From Opitutia bacterium (GTDB taxonomy: Bacteria > Verrucomicrobiota > Verrucomicrobiia > Opitutales > Coraliomargaritaceae), in the NCBI GenBank assembly GCA_018663485.1, contig JABJQI010000016.1:1-30708 (forward strand): DNA of 30,708 nt, read 5' to 3'. Position numbers and translations under genes: made by a program. The notes below the pieces were generated by a model that saw only the letters and a program-made list of their open reading frames with translations, did no database searches and was not told where the DNA came from. Of this stretch, positions 23,951-30,708 are shown piece after piece; position 1 is the stretch's first letter, and every line of letters begins with the position of its first letter.

Positions 23951-25042
23951 ATGAACACATTTACCAAACACATATTTCTTTTCTCGACACTCACCGCCAC
24001 CAGCGCTGCATACGCCGCGCCGTCCTTCAGTTGCTGCGCGACCGACGACAACTATCAGGGACGTCCCGATGAACACGCGCCGATCTCCGTGATGAGCGAT
24101 CACACCCACGCCAAAGGCGGCTGGATGATGTCCTACCGCAGCATGCACATGGATATGGACGGAATGCGCTACGGCACGGGTCGCGTCTCCTCAAACGATG
24201 TTCTCGCCGAAGGCTACATGGTCACACCAGAGTCAATGACGATGAACATGCACATGCTCGGCTTGATGTATGCGCCCACTGACAAACTCACCCTCATGCT
24301 CATGAGCAACTACTCAGAGATCGAGATGGATCACCGCGTCTCCCCGATGGCTGCAGATATGATCAACAACGGCAACACCAAGTTCACCACAGAAACCAGC
24401 GGCATTGGTGATGTAAAACTCGGCGGACTCTACCGCTTCTATTTAAAAGAGAATCGTAAAGCTCACCTCGGCCTGAGCCTGAGCCTACCCACTGGATCAA
24501 TCGACGAAAAGGACACGACCCCAGGCATGGGCGGGCCCGCCAACCGACAACTCCCCGCACCGATGCAACTCGGCTCCGGCACATACGACCTGCTCCCATC
24601 GCTGACCTATGTGCAGCAATTCGACAACTGGTCCTACGGCGCACAAGCCAACGCCGTGATCCGCCTCGAAAGTGAAAACGACAACGGCTACCGCCTCGGC
24701 GACGTCTTTGGCGCGACCACATGGGCAGGCTACAATCTCAGCGAGTGGATCGGTATCAACACAGGTCTGAACTACAGCTACACTAGCAAGCTCAAAGGTA
24801 GCCAAGACGACGTCACCCCTAACCCCATGATGCCCAACAAAACCGTCACCTCCGCCTATGAGGACAACTACGGCGGCGAACGCCTAGACGCCATCTTCGG
24901 CATCAACCTATATGTGCCAACAGGGGTGCTCAAAGGCCAACGCGTTGCGATCGACCTACGCATGCCTCTATGGCAAGACCTTAACGGCTACCAGTTAGAG
25001 ACCGACACCGTTCTCACACTGGGCTGGCAAATGGCATTTTAA
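23951..25042 (+). CDS. Met-rich outer-membrane beta-barrel protein, putative metal (copper) handling
   Basis: 363 residues with a signal peptide (MNTFTKHIFLFSTLTATSAAYA, cleavage near residue 22-23) and a C-terminal Phe after alternating residues (TLGWQMAF), the insertion signal of outer-membrane barrels. Alternating hydrophobic strands fill 150-363, consistent with the 'transporter / phenol MetA-degradation-like' barrel group. Residues 48-137 contain 18 methionines, with MHMDMDGM at 65-72 and MTMNMHM at 96-102, and His at 51, 53, 66 and 101; Cys-Cys at 28-29 follows the signal. Met/His-rich clusters of this kind bind Cu(I)/Cu(II) in known copper proteins, so copper handling is my inference. 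The small CxxC protein gene upstream is the probable partner. Confidence 0.78.
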   Translation: MNTFTKHIFLFSTLTATSAAYAAPSFSCCATDDNYQGRPDEHAPISVMSDHTHAKGGWMMSYRSMHMDMDGMRYGTGRVSSNDVLAEGYMVTPESMTMNMHMLGLMYAPTDKLTLMLMSNYSEIEMDHRVSPMAADMINNGNTKFTTETSGIGDVKLGGLYRFYLKENRKAHLGLSLSLPTGSIDEKDTTPGMGGPANRQLPAPMQLGSGTYDLLPSLTYVQQFDNWSYGAQANAVIRLESENDNGYRLGDVFGATTWAGYNLSEWIGINTGLNYSYTSKLKGSQDDVTPNPMMPNKTVTSAYEDNYGGERLDAIFGINLYVPTGVLKGQRVAIDLRMPLWQDLNGYQLETDTVLTLGWQMAF

Positions 25043-25228
25043 AAAAAGCGGCATCTTACCGCGTTCCCATACATCACAAAAGCGGCAGGAGTGTGGCTGC
25101 TACAAAGCGGGCGTCGTTTATTCGACACCTGTTTTTTTGTGCCTCTCACGGCTATTATCTACGAGGTGTAAAAATACTTTTGTATATTTTGTGCCTTTTA
25201 TGGTTAATTCCTGTTCAGATTAGCTACC

Positions 25229-26203
25229 ATGTCCCCACTCCGTTATATCCAATTCGCCCTCATCGCGCCAGCACTGTTGCTATGTGCACTTGTGGCCCAC
25301 GCCCAAAACCGTGAACTCCTTGGTGAATATCGCATCGGCATCGTCGGGCGTGATCATGGTGATGCCATTTATCAGGCCACCCACCTCGGCGCTCAAGATG
25401 CCGCCCGTGAACTGAGTGAACAATACTCGATCGACGTCGAGCTCCTCGTCTATACTCCTAATGTCGAGCGAGGAGGCAGCCAGCCAGCCTCGCTTGCCAG
25501 CCTCTTCATCGAAGACGCTGACGGCTTCATCATTAGCCCCGCTGAGCCCGAAATCATTCGCTCGTCGATTGAATTTGCCCTCGAACAAGAGCAGGAAGTC
25601 GTCTTTTTCGAGAATCAGATCGACGGCGTTCAGCCCCTCGCCGCCTACATCGCCGACGAGGTCGCTGCTGGGCGCCTCGCAGCAGAAGCACTGCTCACGA
25701 CACTTCCCACCAAAGGCAGAGTTGCCATCCTCATTAACGACAACCCCAGTCTCGGCATGCAAGATCGCTTGGCTGGTGCACGTGCGACGCTCGGCTATCG
25801 CCGCATCGAAAAGGTTGTCGGCTGCGCGCCCGACTACCAATCTGCGATCGAGACAATTCGTGCCACCCAAGAAGCCGACCATAACAATTTAATTAAAGGT
25901 TGGCTCTTTCTCGGCGACTGGCCCCTTTTGGGCATGCCCGCCCTGCCTTGGAAACCAGGTGAACTGCCCTGTGTCGCGATTCAGTCTTCTCCCTCTGCCT
26001 TTATGTATATCGATCAAGGCTATGTTAGTGCGCTGATCGTTCACCCCTACTACGACTGGGGCAAGTTGAGCATGACTGCACTGGTCAACAAGCTGCACAA
26101 GCAAAAGACTCCAAAAGAGAGGATCCAACGCAACGCACCTCGAATCGTCGATTGGCGCAATATCGAGAGCTATCGTGAAAGCTGGAAAGCTTGGCTCAAG
26201 TAA
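25229..26203 (+). CDS. Periplasmic sugar-type substrate-binding protein, orphan
   Basis: A 324-residue secreted protein with a signal peptide (about 1-25, ending LVAHA before QNRELL). The mature part fits the type 1 periplasmic-binding/LacI ligand fold: YRIGIVGRDHGDAIYQATHLGAQDAARE at the start, two alternating lobes (FIISPAEPEIIRSS, then KGRVAILINDNPSLGMQDRLAGA), and a late WLFLGDWPLLG strand. Such proteins deliver sugars to ABC importers or sense them for a receptor. No permease, ATPase, sensor kinase or sugar enzyme lies nearby, so its partner and ligand are unknown. An overlapping frame at 25093-25314 is out of frame and not credible. Confidence 0.82.
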   Translation: MSPLRYIQFALIAPALLLCALVAHAQNRELLGEYRIGIVGRDHGDAIYQATHLGAQDAARELSEQYSIDVELLVYTPNVERGGSQPASLASLFIEDADGFIISPAEPEIIRSSIEFALEQEQEVVFFENQIDGVQPLAAYIADEVAAGRLAAEALLTTLPTKGRVAILINDNPSLGMQDRLAGARATLGYRRIEKVVGCAPDYQSAIETIRATQEADHNNLIKGWLFLGDWPLLGMPALPWKPGELPCVAIQSSPSAFMYIDQGYVSALIVHPYYDWGKLSMTALVNKLHKQKTPKERIQRNAPRIVDWRNIESYRESWKAWLK

Positions 26204-26328
26204 TTACCCGCGCACTAGTAAAGGTACTCCGATAAATTCCGCGGGATCCTCCAGTCGCATATTTATTAGAGTTGCTGCTGACAATACTTTTGCCTCTGCA
26301 CCAAATTTGGCCACAAGCTAGACGCATC

Positions 26329-27174
26329 ATGACTGCTGCAGCCAACAACTTTTCTGATCTCTTTATTCCAGACGACGTAGTGAAACCCGAGGCGTATGCC
26401 CGATGCTCGCATCTGGCAATCGGCGCACATCAGGATGATCTCGAGTTTATGGCCTTCCACGGAATCAACTCATGCTACGGCGACGATGCCCTTTGGTTCG
26501 GCGGTGTGACCTGCACCGATGGTAGCGGCAGCTCACGTGCAGGAAAATATGCGGACTTCACTGATGAGCAAATGAAGACGGTGCGAATCGACGAGCAACG
26601 CAAGGCCGCTAAAGTGGGTGGTTACAGCTTCATCAACCAACTAGGGCTGGCCAGTTCGACCATCAAAGACCCCAAACAACGCGGCCCATTGGTGGATCAA
26701 CTCGAAACCATTCTCCTGCAAACACAGCCCGAGGTGCTCTACACACACAATCCTGCGGACAAACATGGTTCACACATCGCCGTATGCCTCGCAGTACTCG
26801 AAGCCGTCCGACGCGTGCCGCCCTTCTCTCGGCCGAAGAAAGTCTATGGCTGCGAAGTCTGGCGCGATCTCGACTGGCTGAGCGACGATGACAAGATCGC
26901 CCTCGACGTGAGCGGCAACACCGAATTAGCCGAAAAACTCAACGCTTGCTTCAACTCGCAAATCGCTGGCGGAAAAAATTACGGCGAGGCCGTGATGGGC
27001 CGTCGCAAGGCCAACGCCACATTCTTTGATTCCAACAATGTCGATGCCATTAACCAACTTTGGTTCGCGATGGATCTCACGCCACTGGCCGAAGACGACA
27101 CACTCGACATCACCGAATTCGTCAAGGCCAAGATCACGCGCTTCGAGGACAGCGTGGTCAATGGGCTTGGCTAG
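26329..27174 (+). CDS. PIG-L family deacetylase
   Basis: Zn-dependent hydrolase of the PIG-L/LmbE superfamily, which removes N-acetyl groups from GlcNAc-type sugars in known members. The 281-residue protein has the metal motif as AHQDDLE (33-39), with Gln where most have Pro, and the second His motif THNPADKHGSH (139-149). It also contains a GGVTCTDGSGSSRAG segment and a C-terminal YGEAVMGRRKANATFF. Its substrate cannot be deduced. An in-frame start 19 codons upstream (26272) would add a hydrophobic stretch, but I prefer 26329. It is cytoplasmic by lack of a signal peptide. Confidence 0.88.
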   Translation: MTAAANNFSDLFIPDDVVKPEAYARCSHLAIGAHQDDLEFMAFHGINSCYGDDALWFGGVTCTDGSGSSRAGKYADFTDEQMKTVRIDEQRKAAKVGGYSFINQLGLASSTIKDPKQRGPLVDQLETILLQTQPEVLYTHNPADKHGSHIAVCLAVLEAVRRVPPFSRPKKVYGCEVWRDLDWLSDDDKIALDVSGNTELAEKLNACFNSQIAGGKNYGEAVMGRRKANATFFDSNNVDAINQLWFAMDLTPLAEDDTLDITEFVKAKITRFEDSVVNGLG

Positions 27175-27283
27175 GAGCAGGAGAATGGATACTCCTGAGC
27201 GACAATTAACACCTTCCGATTCAACACTTCGCATTAGGGAATAATCAAACCTGAAAACGATTCACCGTTTACATACCACTGTT

Positions 27284-28315
27284 ATGGCAAAATTACTCGA
27301 TCCAACAACACTCGGCGACCTTGACCTGAAGAACCACATCGCCATGGCACCCATGACGCGCGCGCGCTCTGGCGCAGATCGCATCCCCAACACATTAATG
27401 GCCGAATACTACGCACAGCGTGCGAGCGTCGGACTCATCATCACCGAAGCCACCACGATCAGTCCACAAGCCAACGGCTGGAATCACTCGCCCGGCATCT
27501 ACACCGATGCAATGGTCGACGGCTGGAAGCTCACCACCGAGGCAGTCCACGCCAAAGGCGGTAAAATTTTCCTACAGCTTTGGCACATGGGCCGTGCCTC
27601 TCACAGTGACTTTCACAAGGGCGAGCTACCGGTATCCGCATCTGCGATCAAACTGGAAAACGACCAGATTCACACCCCCGAGGGGAAGCAAGACTACGAA
27701 GTGCCACGCGCGCTTGAGGCCGACGAAATTCCAGCGCTGGTAGCCAGCTACAAACAGGCTGCCAAAAATGCAAAAGCAGCCGGCTTCGACGGTGTCGAAA
27801 TCCACTCAGCCAACGGCTATTTACTCAATCAGTTCCTCGAATCTAAAACGAACCACCGCACGGATCAATACGGCGGAAGCATCCAGAACCGCACACGCTT
27901 ACTATTGGAAGTCGTCAATGCAGTGACTGAGGTCTATCCAGCCAACCGCATCGCGGTGCGCTTGTCCCCTAACGGAGTCTTTAACGACATGGGCTCGCCC
28001 GACTATCGCGAGCAATACACCTATGCCGCGCAACAACTCGACGCATATGGCTTAGCTTATCTACATGTAATGGACGGCCTAGCGTTCGGCTTTCATGAGC
28101 TCGGAGCACAGATGACACTCAGTGAATTCCGTGCAGTCTTTAACGCACCACTGATAGGTAACTGCGGCTACACACTTGAAACTGCCGCCACCGCGATCGA
28201 AACTGGCGCCGCCGACATGATTGCAATCGGTCGCCCACTGATCAGCACACCGGATCTTATTGAGCGCTACACCCAAGGCATTGAGCTCAATCCAGACACA
28301 GATATGGCCAATTGA
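27284..28315 (+). CDS. Old Yellow Enzyme family alkene reductase
   Basis: FMN-dependent, NAD(P)H-using ene-reductase, 343 residues, TIM barrel. N-terminal LLDPTTLGDLDLKNHIAMAPMTRAR is typical of OYE. The active-site motif EIHSANGYLLNQFL has His174, Asn177 and Tyr179, matching the His/Asn/Tyr arrangement of yeast OYE1; RTDQYGGSIQNRTRL follows, and the FMN-phosphate end NCGYTLETA with IAIGRPLIS is present. These enzymes reduce activated C=C bonds and may detoxify electrophiles; the physiological substrate is unknown. The DraG-like gene follows 70 bp downstream. Confidence 0.94.
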   Translation: MAKLLDPTTLGDLDLKNHIAMAPMTRARSGADRIPNTLMAEYYAQRASVGLIITEATTISPQANGWNHSPGIYTDAMVDGWKLTTEAVHAKGGKIFLQLWHMGRASHSDFHKGELPVSASAIKLENDQIHTPEGKQDYEVPRALEADEIPALVASYKQAAKNAKAAGFDGVEIHSANGYLLNQFLESKTNHRTDQYGGSIQNRTRLLLEVVNAVTEVYPANRIAVRLSPNGVFNDMGSPDYREQYTYAAQQLDAYGLAYLHVMDGLAFGFHELGAQMTLSEFRAVFNAPLIGNCGYTLETAATAIETGAADMIAIGRPLISTPDLIERYTQGIELNPDTDMAN

Positions 28316-28385
28316 TATACGCCCGCAGGCGCAAAAGGATATACCGACCTACCCACTGCCAGCCAAGCTAAACTCGTTTAAAAAT

Positions 28386-29267
28386 ATGACTGAATTATCA
28401 CACAACCGCCAAGGGCTTGTCCTTGGCTCATTTACCGCGGATGCCCTCTCCTTAGGCGTGCACTGGATCTACGATACAGATTTGCTGTCACATAAATTTG
28501 GATACATTAAAGACTACCATGCACCTGGCAGCGATTCCTATCATCCGCACAAGCAAGCGGGTGATCAAGGCCATGTCGGCGATCAAGCACTCAGGCTGGT
28601 AGACTTCCTGTCACGCGAAAACACGTGGCAAGCTGAATCCTTCATGCAGGACTGGCTTGCCATGTGGCCAGCCTACGATGACTACATCGACCACGCGACC
28701 AAAACGACATTGGAAAATATCAAAGCAGGCAGCAACTTACTTGAAGCTGGCAGCGACTCGAGTGAGCTCGCCGGACCAGCACGCATCGCACCGCTGGTCG
28801 CATTCCTGGCCAACGAGCCCGAAGATCAGGTGATTACAGCTGCGATTGAACAAACCAGACTCACGCACCATTCTGCCAAATCAATCGAGGCTGCCACCTT
28901 CCTCGCAACCGCCAGTTATCGCTTGATTCACGGAGCTGAACTTCAACCGACACTCGAGGCAACTGCCCCCGCATGGGCATTGCAGAAGGCAAAAGCTGCG
29001 CTCAAATTCGATACGATCAAAGCGATCCACCAGCTTGGTCAATCCTGCGCAATTGATAACGCGCTCCCGGCAGCACTCTACTTCGCATTCAAATATGCTG
29101 ACGACTTGCCAAAGGCCTTTTCAGAAAATGCGATAGCTGGCGGCGACAACTGCGCCAGAGGACTCGTGCTCGGCATGCTCCTCGGCGCAGCCCACGGCAG
29201 CGCAGCCATCCCCGAGGAATGGCAAAAACAACTGAACGCCCAGATCCCACAAGCTCTCCTCAATTAA
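28386..29267 (+). CDS. ADP-ribosylglycohydrolase-fold protein, crystallin J1-like branch
   Basis: 293 residues. N-terminal GLVLGSFTADALSLGVHWIY (about 10-29) corresponds to the family's GxxxGDALG region, and AGGDNCARGLVLGMLLGAAHG (251-271) to the C-terminal GGDTDT region of DraG/ARH enzymes. The acidic Mg2+ ligands at the last motif are partly replaced (GGDNC), the pattern of the J1-crystallin-like branch. Whether it removes ADP-ribose is therefore uncertain; it could hydrolyse another substrate or be non-enzymatic. The frame opens upstream at 28260 inside the OYE gene; I start at 28386. No dinitrogenase reductase ADP-ribosyltransferase (DraT) or nitrogenase gene is nearby. Confidence 0.8.
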   Translation: MTELSHNRQGLVLGSFTADALSLGVHWIYDTDLLSHKFGYIKDYHAPGSDSYHPHKQAGDQGHVGDQALRLVDFLSRENTWQAESFMQDWLAMWPAYDDYIDHATKTTLENIKAGSNLLEAGSDSSELAGPARIAPLVAFLANEPEDQVITAAIEQTRLTHHSAKSIEAATFLATASYRLIHGAELQPTLEATAPAWALQKAKAALKFDTIKAIHQLGQSCAIDNALPAALYFAFKYADDLPKAFSENAIAGGDNCARGLVLGMLLGAAHGSAAIPEEWQKQLNAQIPQALLN

Positions 29268-29403
29268 AAACGGTCAAACCAGCACGACGGCACCCAAGCT
29301 GAACGCACTCGACTGAGCCGCAATTAGTCGCCGAGTGCATACAGCAGCGAAATGGTTCGATCCGTGGTTGAATTCCTCGCTGAAATCCGCTTTTCTTGCC
29401 CAC

Positions 29404-29907
29404 ATGCAAGCAAATGCGAACAATGCCGTCGTCGGAATCATCATGGGCAGTCAGTCAGACTTGTCCACTATGGGTGAGGCTGCCGCTCTACTTAAACAGC
29501 TGGAAATACCCTTCGAAACGAAGATCGTCAGTGCGCACCGTACGCCGCAGCTGCTTTATTCGTATGCCGAGACCGCCGAGGCGCGCGGCATCCAGATTAT
29601 TATCGCTGGCGCTGGCGGCGCTGCCCACCTCCCTGGTATGACTGCTGCGATAACCCATCTTCCCGTACTCGGCGTGCCGGTGCAATCCAAAGCACTCAGT
29701 GGCCAAGACTCGCTGCTTTCGATTGTGCAGATGCCTGCAGGCATCCCGGTGATGACGCTCGCGATTGGCGTTGCGGGCGCTAAAAATGCCGCGCTCTCTG
29801 CCGCATCTATTCTTTCGCTCCACGACGCTGACGTTCGCGAACGCCTCAAAGCCTTCCGTGAAAACCAGACCAACACCGTGCTCGCCACTGAGCTCCCCGA
29901 GACCTAG
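29404..29907 (+). CDS. purE: N5-carboxyaminoimidazole ribonucleotide mutase
   Basis: Class I PurE, converting N5-CAIR to CAIR in purine synthesis; cytoplasmic octamer in known members. The 167-residue protein has GIIMGSQSDL (11-20), VSAHRTP (42-48) with His45 at the catalytic position of E. coli PurE, IAGAGGAAHLPGMTAA (67-82) and SIVQMPAGIPV. The frame is open from a GTG at 29335; the ATG at 29404 matches the family start. Class I, not the AIR-carboxylase class II, because purK follows on the same strand. 104 bp with a palindromic repeat separate the two. Confidence 0.95.
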   Translation: MQANANNAVVGIIMGSQSDLSTMGEAAALLKQLEIPFETKIVSAHRTPQLLYSYAETAEARGIQIIIAGAGGAAHLPGMTAAITHLPVLGVPVQSKALSGQDSLLSIVQMPAGIPVMTLAIGVAGAKNAALSAASILSLHDADVRERLKAFRENQTNTVLATELPET

Positions 29908-29917
29908 CCCATTGGGT

Positions 29918-29979
29918 GAAAATGTCGGAGCATTTCCCTCCAACTCTTAAACACTGGAGGAAAATGCTCCGTCATTTTC
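29918..29979. repeat. Dispersed palindromic repeat, copy 2 (purE-purK gap)
   Basis: Arms 29918-29941 and 29956-29979 are reverse complements at 22 of 24 positions, with a 14-base loop. The arms carry the same core as copy 1 at 12361-12440 (AAATGCTCCGTCATTT with GGAGG outside), although the loop differs in length and sequence. Its location inside a likely two-gene operon suggests it is tolerated or functions as an RNA-stability element. Confidence 0.88.
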
Positions 29980-30011
29980 AAGCGATTACCATCAGAGACC
30001 AACTTTTTAGT

Positions 30012-30708
30012 ATGATTACACCAGGCAGCACAATCGGAATCCTCGGCGGCGGTCAACTCGGCCGCATGCTCGTCCTCGCCGGCCGTTCGCTCGGCTATCG
30101 CTTTCACATCTTTGAGCCCTCCGGTCCTTGCACTGCAGGTATGGTTGCCGATCACGAGGTCAACGCGCCCTACTCCGACGAAGCCGCACTGCGCGCATTT
30201 GCCGAAGGGGTGGACATCATCACTCTTGAATTTGAAAATATCCCAGCTGAGGTGTTGGATATGCTCAGCGCCATTAAGCCAGTGCTACCAGGTCGCGAAG
30301 CCCTGCACATTTGCCAACATCGCCAGCGCGAGAAGGATTTCCTGAAAGAAAATGGCCTGCCCTGCGTGCCTTTCGAATATGCGGACTCCGCGGACAGCCT
30401 AAAAACAGCGATCGCTGCCATGGGCTTCCCTTGTGTGATCAAAACAGCTGCCTTCGGCTACGACGGCAAAGGCCAGATCAAGCTGAACAACGCTGATGAA
30501 GCGGCTGACACCGACTATCTTTGGAACTTTCTCGAGTGCCCACCACGGGTGGTCGTTGAAAAGTGGATTCACCACATCGGCGAGTTCTCAGTCGTTTGTG
30601 CCCGTAAGGCTGACGGTACTAAAAGCACTTTCCCTATGTCGGAAAATGTACATGTGCATCACATCTTGCACGCCTCAATCGTGCCAGCCCGTATCACCCC
30701 CGCTACCC
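30012..30708 (+). CDS. purK: N5-carboxyaminoimidazole ribonucleotide synthase, C-terminus cut off by the window edge
   Basis: ATP-grasp enzyme making N5-CAIR from AIR, bicarbonate and ATP, feeding PurE. 232 residues are read before the edge with no stop. Visible are the Rossmann-like start IGILGGGQLGRMLVLAG (8-24), TLEFENIP (71-78), the Q-R-EK-FL segment (CQHRQREKDFLKENGLP, 101-117), the ATP-binding PCVIKTAAFGYDGKGQ (140-155) and VVEKWIHHIGEFSVVCAR. All are standard for PurK. The start ATG at 30012 is 104 bp after purE; no Shine-Dalgarno is seen. Confidence 0.95.
   Translation, partial: MITPGSTIGILGGGQLGRMLVLAGRSLGYRFHIFEPSGPCTAGMVADHEVNAPYSDEAALRAFAEGVDIITLEFENIPAEVLDMLSAIKPVLPGREALHICQHRQREKDFLKENGLPCVPFEYADSADSLKTAIAAMGFPCVIKTAAFGYDGKGQIKLNNADEAADTDYLWNFLECPPRVVVEKWIHHIGEFSVVCARKADGTKSTFPMSENVHVHHILHASIVPARITPAT

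Noticed and set aside
25043..25070. GCGG/CCGC hairpin after the Met-rich protein as a terminator
   Set aside because: The A-run precedes the stem on the plus strand and no T-run follows, so it is not a terminator for that gene.
25093..25314. 73-residue frame before the periplasmic binding protein
   Set aside because: Overlaps that gene out of frame and has no homology; the true gene starts at 25229.

Overview
The window looks like about 31 kb of ordinary chromosome from a marine-type Verrucomicrobiota, most likely class Opitutae (Puniceicoccales/Coraliomargarita-like). This assignment is inferred from gene content and protein style: a PPi-type phosphofructokinase, a Bacteroidetes-like PurM, an N-methylated pseudopilin, a membrane PIN-TRAM protein, a SUMF1-domain protein, and almost no Shine-Dalgarno sequences. 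No marker RNA gene is present to prove it. I see no tRNA, rRNA, CRISPR array, intact insertion sequence or prophage.

Layout. Positions 1-5660 are all on the minus strand: a PPi-dependent 6-phosphofructokinase (cut by the left edge), purB, a gene-free stretch of about 780 bp, holA and cinA. uvrC is transcribed divergently from cinA. A gene-poor patch follows with a 5'-truncated PemK/MazF-type toxin remnant. Next comes a minus-strand block: a solitary type IV pilin-like gene with a textbook terminator, a PIN-TRAM membrane protein, a 47-residue membrane protein and a large membrane-anchored repeat/SUMF1 protein. tyrA and aroA follow on the plus strand, converging on rsmE and a DEAD-box helicase gene across a large palindrome. 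From 16.5 kb to the right edge everything is on the plus strand: nhaC-type antiporter, gluQ, mscS-type channel, cmk-plsC, a GxxExxY remnant inside perfect inverted repeats, purM, a small CxxC protein plus a Met-rich outer-membrane protein, an orphan periplasmic binding protein, a PIG-L deacetylase, an Old Yellow Enzyme, an ADP-ribosylglycohydrolase-like protein, purE and purK (cut by the right edge).

How the genes work together. De novo purine synthesis is scattered through the window (purB, purM, purE, purK). Aromatic amino-acid synthesis (tyrA-aroA) and pyrimidine nucleotide/phospholipid genes (cmk-plsC) are separate pairs; in many bacteria tyrA, aroA and cmk are adjacent. DNA maintenance is represented by holA and uvrC. 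The intergenic regions are rich in palindromic and direct repeats (at least four families), two of which sit inside likely operons (tyrA/aroA and purE/purK).

Most unusual points: five exact-period 67-residue repeats in the SUMF1 protein; a UvrC without the Fe-S cysteine cluster; a GxxExxY fragment enclosed by perfect 16-bp inverted repeats; a decayed PemK toxin; and a putative copper-handling pair next to purM. I did not find a convincing wholly new multi-gene system.
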